From contig NZ_SDWT01000001.1 in the NCBI RefSeq assembly GCF_004137255.1, positions 1,240,001 to 1,304,000 on the forward strand: a stretch of DNA of 64,000 nucleotides, given 5' to 3'. Of this stretch, positions 58,718 through 64,000 are shown in pieces; the stretch's first letter is position 1, and every line of letters starts with the position of its first letter. A program made the position numbers and the translations under genes. The notes below the pieces were generated by a model, which made no database searches, had not been told where the DNA came from, and saw only the letters and a program-made list of their open reading frames with translations. The stretch is from Nocardioides oleivorans. Lineage in GTDB: Bacteria; Actinomycetota; Actinomycetes; Propionibacteriales; Nocardioidaceae.

Positions 58718-60184
58718 TCAGTCGACGCCTGCCATCAGCTTGTGGATCGGCTTCGACGCGAGCATCACGACGACACCGGTGACGACCGAGGCGAGCCCGA
58801 CCCAGATGAAGAAGGGCGCCTCGTTGGTCTCGTCGTAGTAGCCAGCCAGCGTGCCGGCGAGCGCGGTCCCGAGGGCGATCGAGAGGAAGTAGAGCCCGAC
58901 CATCTGGGTGGCGAACTTCTTCGGCGCGAGCTTGGTCGTCGCGCTCAGGCCGACCGGCGAGATCAGCAGCTCGGCGAGGGTGAAGAGCAGCAGGATGCCG
59001 ACGATGCCGAGGAGCGGCGCGGTGTTCTGGCCGCCGGGCATCGGCAGGAACGCGAAGAACGCGACGCCCATCAGCGCGGTGCCGGCGCCGAACTTGAACG
59101 GCGTGACGGGCGCCCGGTCGCCGAGCTTGGTCCAGATCGCCGCGAAGACTCCGGCGAGCACGATGATGAAGATCGGGTTGATGCTGTTGACCCACGAGAC
59201 CGGCATGTCCCAGCCGAAGAGGTTGCGGTCGAGGCGCTTGTCGGCGTAGATCGTCACGACGGTGAACTGCTGCTGGTAGAGCGACCAGAACACCACGTTG
59301 CACACGAAGAGCGGCATGAACGCGAAGATCCGGCTGCGCTCGACGCCCTGGACCTCCTTGTCGGCGAGGATCACCGCGAAGTAGGCGATCGCGGCGACCA
59401 GGCTGATGCCGATGACGATGTTGGAGAGGCGGTCGGCGGTGATCACGCCGGCCCACACGAGCACCCCGATCACCACGAGCACGACGACCGCACCCGCGGC
59501 GTAGCGCGTCCCGCGTCCCGCCGGGAGCGGGTTCGCGACGTGGTTGGTCTCGTCGGGCAGCCGGCCGCGGAAGTACGCGTACTGCGCGAGGCCGAGCGCC
59601 ATGCCGACGGCCGCGGCGCCGAAGCCCCAGTGGAATCCGGCCTCCTTCTGCAGCAGGCCGGTCAGCAGCGGGCCGATGAAGGCGCCGATGTTGATGCCCA
59701 TGTAGAAGAGCGAGAAGCCCGCGTCGCGTCGCGGGTCGTGCTCGTCGTAGAGCGAGCCGACCAGCGAGGTCGCGTTGGCCTTCACGCCGCCCGAGCCGAG
59801 GGCGATCAGCACGAGGCCGACGCCGACGCCGCTCAGGCCCGGCAGGACCGCCAGCGCGATGTGGCCGAGCATGACGCAGACGGCTGCGTAGAACAGCGTC
59901 CGCTCCGGGCCGAGCACCCGGTCGGCGAGCCAGGCACCGAGGATCGTCGAGAGGTAGACCGCGCCGCCGTAGGCACCGACGATCCCGGTCGCGACGCCCT
60001 CGTCGATGCCGAGGCCGCCCTGCGCGGCGGTGTAGTAGAGGTAGATGAGCAGGATGCCCTGCATGCCGTAGAAGCTGAACCGCTCCCACAGCTCGACACC
60101 GAAGAGGTTGGCCAGCACGCCCGGCTGGCCGAAGAAGGCGGTGTCCGATCGCTTCTCTTGCGTGTTCTGTCGTACGTCACTCAC
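58718..60184 (-). CDS. POT-family peptide MFS transporter
   Basis: Protein of 488 aa from GTG 60184. The proton-coupled oligopeptide transporter motif ELWERFSFYGMQGILLIYL sits in TM1, and FSLFYMGINIGAFIGPLL and QQQFTVVTIYAD match TM4-5 and the DtpT/PTR2 signature. Twelve to fourteen hydrophobic segments are seen. It imports di- and tripeptides with H+. An upstream in-frame start at 60268 adds only unsupported residues. The ZIP gene follows directly. Confidence 0.92.
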   Translation of the reverse strand: MSDVRQNTQEKRSDTAFFGQPGVLANLFGVELWERFSFYGMQGILLIYLYYTAAQGGLGIDEGVATGIVGAYGGAVYLSTILGAWLADRVLGPERTLFYAAVCVMLGHIALAVLPGLSGVGVGLVLIALGSGGVKANATSLVGSLYDEHDPRRDAGFSLFYMGINIGAFIGPLLTGLLQKEAGFHWGFGAAAVGMALGLAQYAYFRGRLPDETNHVANPLPAGRGTRYAAGAVVVLVVIGVLVWAGVITADRLSNIVIGISLVAAIAYFAVILADKEVQGVERSRIFAFMPLFVCNVVFWSLYQQQFTVVTIYADKRLDRNLFGWDMPVSWVNSINPIFIIVLAGVFAAIWTKLGDRAPVTPFKFGAGTALMGVAFFAFLPMPGGQNTAPLLGIVGILLLFTLAELLISPVGLSATTKLAPKKFATQMVGLYFLSIALGTALAGTLAGYYDETNEAPFFIWVGLASVVTGVVVMLASKPIHKLMAGVD

Positions 60185-60264
60185 TCGCTCCACAGTGCCA
60201 CCGCGCCGGCCGGATGTCTCCACCCACCCCCTCCCGTCGGGTAGTCCCGTCCGGGGGGTCGCGC

Positions 60265-62820
60265 TCACTCGGTCGCGATCGCCTGCAGCACCTTCATCCG
60301 GGACGCCCGGATCGCGGGTACGACGGCGGCGAGCACGCCGAACAGGACCGCCACCACCAGGAAGGCGGCGAGGCTGCCGAGGGGCAGGGCGAGCTCGGTG
60401 AGGTCATCCTTCAGGGACTCGCGCAGCACCACGCCGATCACCAGCCCGAGCACCAGGCCGAGCACGGCGCCGAGGAGCGCGATCGCGACCGACTCGAGCG
60501 TGATCATCCAGCGCAGCTTGCGTCGCGACAGGCCGACCGCGCGGAGCAGGCCGATCTCGCGGGTCCGCTCGAGGACGCTGAGGCCGAGGGTGTTGACGAT
60601 GCCGATCACCGCGATGACCACGGCGAGGGCGAGCAGGCCGTAGATGACGTAGAGCAGCTGGTTGACCTGGCCGCTGATGAGGTCCTTGAACTCCTCCTTG
60701 TCCTGCACGGACAGGATCGGCAGGTCCTTGACGACGTAGTCCAGGTCGGACTTCACCGCGTAGCGGTCGGCGCCGTCGTCGAGGGTGATGCTGAGGGTGG
60801 AGTCACTGGGCGTGATCCCCGCCTGCCGGAAGACCGACAGCGGGACCGTCATGCCACCGGTCGTCGGCGTGGCCTCGAAGACGCCGGAGACCTCCAGCGG
60901 GATCATCTTCCCGCCGGGGAACGAGACGTCGATCGTGTCGCCGACACCGGCGCGGAGGTCGTCCGAGCGGCCCTCGCTCAGCAGCACCTGGTCACCGGTC
61001 ACCGCCGCGCGACCGTCGAGCATCGTCAGGTCGTAGATCTGGAAGAACGCCTGGTCGACGCCGACGGCGTAGCTCGGCTCCGGCTTGCCCGCCACCTCCA
61101 CGCTGACCGGGGTGGCCTGCTGGCGCGAGACCAGGTCGACGCCGGCGACCTGCTCCATCTGGTCGCCGTAGCGCGGCGGGAAGCCCTGGAAGCTGGGCGT
61201 CTGCACGAGGAAGTCGCTGGTGAACTGCTCGTCGACGATCTTGTCCTGCGTCGCCCCCAGCGACGAGGCGAGCACGCCGACGGCCGAGACCACCGCGAGG
61301 CCGATCATGAGCGCCGAGGCGGTGGCGCCGGTACGCCGCGGGTTGCGCAGGGCGTTCTCGCCGGCGAGGCGGCCGGGCGTGCGGAACAGCTTGCCGAAGA
61401 CCGCGCGGCACACGACCAGGACCGGGTGGCCCAGGACGGGGGCGAGGACGGCGGTCGTGACGACCCAGATGACCGCTCCGGCGCCGATCCAGATCGCGTC
61501 GGTGCCCGGGGCGCCGACGAGGCCGAGGACCACCAGCACCGTGCCGACCACCATCGCGATCGAGCCGAGCACGAGGCGGCGGCCCATGCCCTTCTCCTGC
61601 ACGACCAGGTCGTCGCGCATCGCCGCGACCGGCGGCACCTTCGCGGCCCGCCGGGCCGGGACGAAGGCGGCGACCATCGTGACGACGATGCCGACGACGT
61701 AGCCGGCGACGACGGTCCCGGTCGTGAGGGTCAGCACCTCGCCGGCGATGTCGAGGCCGAAGCTGCGGAACAGCCCGGCGAGCAGGCGCGAGAGGCCCAG
61801 CCCCAGGAGCAGGCCGAGGCTCGCGCCGAAGACGGCCATCAGGAACGCCTCGACGAGGACCGACCGGGTGACCTGCTTCTTGCTCGCACCGAGGGCGCGC
61901 AGCAGCGCGGACTCCCGCACCCGCTGGGACACCAGGATCGAGAAGGTGTTGAAGATGATGAAGGCGCCGACCACTATCGCGATGACGGCGAAGGCGACGA
62001 GGAAGTAGGAGATGACGTCGAGGAACTGACCGATCTGCTCCTGGGACTCCTTCACGACCTTGTCACCGGTGACCGCGGTGAAGCCCTCCGGCGCGACGGC
62101 CTTCGCCGCGTCGACGAGCTGCTTCTGCGAGACGCCGTCGGCCGCGGTCAGGGAGACGCTGGTGAACGCGTCCTTGCCGTCGAGGAAGATGTCCTGCGCC
62201 TCGCCGGTGTCGAGGAGGACGAGGGTCGCACCGGCGGTGCCGCCGCCGTTGAAGTCGGCCGTGCCGACCAGGGTGAACTTCCGCTCGGGCTCCTTGCCGC
62301 TCGGCACGACCAGGGTGACCGTGTCGCCGACGGTGTACGACCCGCGCTCGGCCGAGGACGTGTCGAGGACGACCTCCCCGGGCTTCTCGGGCCAGGCCCC
62401 CTGGTTGAGCTCGAGGATCGGCTCGCCGGCCATGTTCTCGCCGGTCGTGTAGTTGAAGGCGAGGGTCGGGGCGCCCTGGCCGCCGACGAGCTTGTCGTCC
62501 TTGCCGAGCAGGAAGGAGCCGATGCCGTCGACCGAGCCGTCCGCCTGCTCCACCTCCGGCAGGGCGCGGAGCTTCTCGACGTCGGCGGGGCGGATCATCT
62601 GGTCCGTGCTGACCCCGGCGTTGGCCGCCTGGAGGTCGCCGGCCGGGCGGACCATCGCGTCGGACGTGGAGCCCTCGAGGATGTTGTCGAAGGTCTTGTT
62701 GAGGCCGCTGCTGAACGTCATCACGCCGGCGAGGAAACCGATGCCGAGCACGATGGCGAGCGCGCTCATCAGCAGGCGCACCTTGCGGGCCAGCAGGTTG
62801 CGCCACGTCAGCCGGAGCAT
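60265..62820 (-). CDS. ABC transporter permease, FtsX/MacB type
   Basis: Protein of 851 aa, beginning at ATG 62820, which overlaps the ATPase stop by one base (position 62820). It has the duplicated FtsX layout: N-terminal membrane helix (about 15-38), large extracytoplasmic domain to about residue 265, three membrane helices (about 265-400), second half with another extracytoplasmic domain (about 510-720), and a final FtsX core (VIAVIGIVNTLGLSVLERTREIGLLRAVG in short form: GIVNTLGLSVLERTREIGLL). Typical of actinobacterial export systems for peptides or lipids. Confidence 0.9.
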   Translation of the reverse strand: MLRLTWRNLLARKVRLLMSALAIVLGIGFLAGVMTFSSGLNKTFDNILEGSTSDAMVRPAGDLQAANAGVSTDQMIRPADVEKLRALPEVEQADGSVDGIGSFLLGKDDKLVGGQGAPTLAFNYTTGENMAGEPILELNQGAWPEKPGEVVLDTSSAERGSYTVGDTVTLVVPSGKEPERKFTLVGTADFNGGGTAGATLVLLDTGEAQDIFLDGKDAFTSVSLTAADGVSQKQLVDAAKAVAPEGFTAVTGDKVVKESQEQIGQFLDVISYFLVAFAVIAIVVGAFIIFNTFSILVSQRVRESALLRALGASKKQVTRSVLVEAFLMAVFGASLGLLLGLGLSRLLAGLFRSFGLDIAGEVLTLTTGTVVAGYVVGIVVTMVAAFVPARRAAKVPPVAAMRDDLVVQEKGMGRRLVLGSIAMVVGTVLVVLGLVGAPGTDAIWIGAGAVIWVVTTAVLAPVLGHPVLVVCRAVFGKLFRTPGRLAGENALRNPRRTGATASALMIGLAVVSAVGVLASSLGATQDKIVDEQFTSDFLVQTPSFQGFPPRYGDQMEQVAGVDLVSRQQATPVSVEVAGKPEPSYAVGVDQAFFQIYDLTMLDGRAAVTGDQVLLSEGRSDDLRAGVGDTIDVSFPGGKMIPLEVSGVFEATPTTGGMTVPLSVFRQAGITPSDSTLSITLDDGADRYAVKSDLDYVVKDLPILSVQDKEEFKDLISGQVNQLLYVIYGLLALAVVIAVIGIVNTLGLSVLERTREIGLLRAVGLSRRKLRWMITLESVAIALLGAVLGLVLGLVIGVVLRESLKDDLTELALPLGSLAAFLVVAVLFGVLAAVVPAIRASRMKVLQAIATE

Positions 62821-63599
62821 CAGCCGGCCGCCTTGGCGGCGGCGATGTCCTGGAGGCCGGTCATCTTGTCGAGGATCGCGTCGCGGTCGGGCTCGCGGAG
62901 CTCGTCGACGATCTGGCCGTCGGCGAGGAAGACGATCCGGTCGGTGTACGACGCCGCGACCGGGTCGTGCGTCACCATCACCACGGTCTGGCCGAACTCG
63001 TCGACGCTGCGACGCAGGAAGCCGAGCACCTCGGCCGAGCTGGTCGAGTCGAGGTTGCCGGTCGGCTCGTCGGCGAAGACGATCGACGGCTTGCTGACCA
63101 GCGCGCGGGCGCAGGCCACGCGCTGCTGCTGGCCGCCCGACATCTCGCTGGGCCGGTGGGCCAGCCGCGGTCGCAGGCCGATGGCGTCGATGACGGCGTC
63201 GAACCAGGCGCGATCGGGCTTGCGGCCGGCCAGGCTCAGGGGGAGCAGGATGTTCTCCTCCGCGCTGAGGGTCGGGACCAGGTTGAAGGACTGGAAGACG
63301 AAGCCGACGCGCTCGCGCCGCAGGGTGGTCAGGTCCTTGTCCTTCAGCGACCCGAGCGACGTACCGTCCACGATCGCCTCGCCCGACGTGGGCGTGTCGA
63401 GGGCGGCCAGGCAGTGCATGAGCGTGGACTTGCCGGAGCCCGACGGCCCCATCACGGCCGTGAACTCGCCCTTCATGAGGTCGACCGTGACCCCGTCGAG
63501 GGCCCGGACCTCGGCCTCGCCCTTGCCGTAGGTCTTGACCAGGTCGTGTGCGCTCGCCGCGACGCCGCGCGTCGACTCCCCTGTGGGCTGCTCCGTCAT
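62820..63599 (-). CDS. ABC transporter ATP-binding protein, MacB/LolD type
   Basis: Protein of 259 aa from ATG 63599; an upstream open frame is not supported. Walker A GPSGSGKST, Q-loop VFQSFNLVP, signature MSGGQQQR, Walker B IVFADEPTGNLD, switch His VTHDP. It pairs with the FtsX-type permease downstream. Divergent from the LysE/ArgO gene, with a 20-bp palindrome in the gap. Confidence 0.93.
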   Translation of the reverse strand: MTEQPTGESTRGVAASAHDLVKTYGKGEAEVRALDGVTVDLMKGEFTAVMGPSGSGKSTLMHCLAALDTPTSGEAIVDGTSLGSLKDKDLTTLRRERVGFVFQSFNLVPTLSAEENILLPLSLAGRKPDRAWFDAVIDAIGLRPRLAHRPSEMSGGQQQRVACARALVSKPSIVFADEPTGNLDSTSSAEVLGFLRRSVDEFGQTVVMVTHDPVAASYTDRIVFLADGQIVDELREPDRDAILDKMTGLQDIAAAKAAG

Positions 63600-63656
63600 G
63601 TCGTCGAGTCTGTCAGCGTGCCGTCGAGGACGGCCATGGGACATCACCCCGAGCCG

Positions 63657-63676
63657 ACCCTGACATCTGTCAGGGT
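63657..63676. promoter_or_regulatory. Palindrome between the ABC transporter and lysE-like genes
   Basis: ACCCTGACA-TC-TGTCAGGGT, a perfect 9+9 palindrome with 2-nt centre, lies 57 bp upstream of the ABC start and 20 bp before the lysE-like GTG. It could be a regulator site for either gene or both. Confidence 0.55.
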
Positions 63677-63696
63677 GCGGCCCTAGATTCTGCGCC

Positions 63697-64000
63697 GTGG
63701 GAGATCTCGTCGCCGGGCTGCTGACCGGCCTGTCGCTGATCGTGGCGATCGGGGCACAGAACGCCTTCGTGCTCCGCCAGGGACTGCGCAGCAGCCACGT
63801 CGCGCTGGTGGTCGCGATCTGCGCGTTCTCCGACGTCGTGCTGATCGTCGCCGGCGTGGCCGGCATCGGGGTGGTCCTCGACCGCGCGGCCTGGGCGGTG
63901 GAGGTGGTCCGCTGGCTCGGCGTCGCGTTCCTGACGGCGTACGGCATCAGCTCGTTGCTCCGCGCCCGGCGTCCCCAGGCGCTCGCCGCGGGCGAGGACG
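63697..64000 (+). CDS. LysE/ArgO-family amino-acid exporter, N-terminal part
   Basis: The frame from GTG 63697 runs open to the window end (101 codons). The start VGDLVAGLLTGLSLIVAIGAQNAFVLRQGL is split by eye into IVAIGAQNAFVLRQGL, the LysE/ArgO signature. Hydrophobic segments at about 5-22, 37-57 and 67-87 are seen. The family exports Lys or Arg. The C-terminus is beyond the window. It is divergent from the ABC transporter with a palindromic site between. Confidence 0.88.
   Translation, partial: MGDLVAGLLTGLSLIVAIGAQNAFVLRQGLRSSHVALVVAICAFSDVVLIVAGVAGIGVVLDRAAWAVEVVRWLGVAFLTAYGISSLLRARRPQALAAGED

Noticed and set aside
1..64000. tRNA or rRNA genes, CRISPR arrays, prophage or insertion sequences
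   Set aside because: I looked for T-loop and anticodon-arm patterns, regularly spaced repeats, integrase or transposase motifs and found none that hold up.

Overview
The window is chromosomal DNA of a high-GC actinobacterium, most likely Nocardioides or a close relative in the Nocardioidaceae. The signs are the strong G/C third-position bias, many GTG starts, ATGA/GTGA-type start-stop overlaps, and family content typical of the group (CsoR copper operon, MT0933-like antitoxin family protein, CE1758/CE1759-type flavin enzymes, a DinB2-type polymerase, actinobacterial collagen-like protein). The assignment is an inference, since no rRNA or marker gene is present. I saw no tRNA, rRNA, CRISPR, prophage or insertion sequence. 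Coding density is high and many gene ends carry strong GC-rich hairpins.

Layout. 1-9.4 kb: end of a pirin gene, a secreted protein of unknown function, a secreted amidase-signature enzyme with Ig-like tail, then a divergent unit of an AGPS-like FAD oxidase, a TetR regulator and a glycerol-3-phosphate dehydrogenase. 9.5-18.4 kb: glmS, a small helical protein, a 41-codon ORF with its own hairpin, YceI, DoxX, a DEAD-box RNA helicase, a tandem-GNAT enzyme, and two paralogous orphan OmpR-type response regulators. 18.4-26.2 kb: a tightly overlapping four-gene ABC operon (two ATPases, two large FtsX-type permeases) divergent from a LuxR-type response regulator. 26.2-29.2 kb: a palindrome cluster, an unusual zinc-ribbon SDR protein, an SRPBCC protein and a HIT-like protein.

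29.2-36.6 kb holds the most interesting locus: five overlapping genes on the minus strand, SWIM zinc finger, DUF5691-like repeat protein, MoxR-type AAA+ ATPase, DUF5682-like protein and VWA protein. The DUF5682-like protein keeps two GX2H motifs and a glutamate reminiscent of the TIKI/TraB/erythromycin-esterase superfamily. I infer a MoxR-VWA remodelling machine coupled to a hydrolase-like effector; I know of no established function.

36.6-49.8 kb: small proteins, a flavin reductase and luciferase-like monooxygenase pair, a TPR protein, a phosphopantetheinyl transferase, a glycerophosphodiester phosphodiesterase, the copper operon csoR-copZ-(secreted His-rich protein)-copA with its operator, a secreted alpha/beta hydrolase whose end overlaps copA tail-to-tail, a TetR regulator with two clear operators divergent from an SDR, EcsC and small membrane proteins. 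49.8-64 kb: a collagen-like protein, GtrA, phosphatidylcholine synthase-like enzyme, a RimK-type ligase with RCK_C tail divergent from RimB- and RimA-like genes, a PLP enzyme, a DinB2-like polymerase with leucine at the steric gate, a ZIP transporter, a POT peptide transporter, a MacB/LolD-like ABC transporter and the start of a LysE/ArgO exporter.
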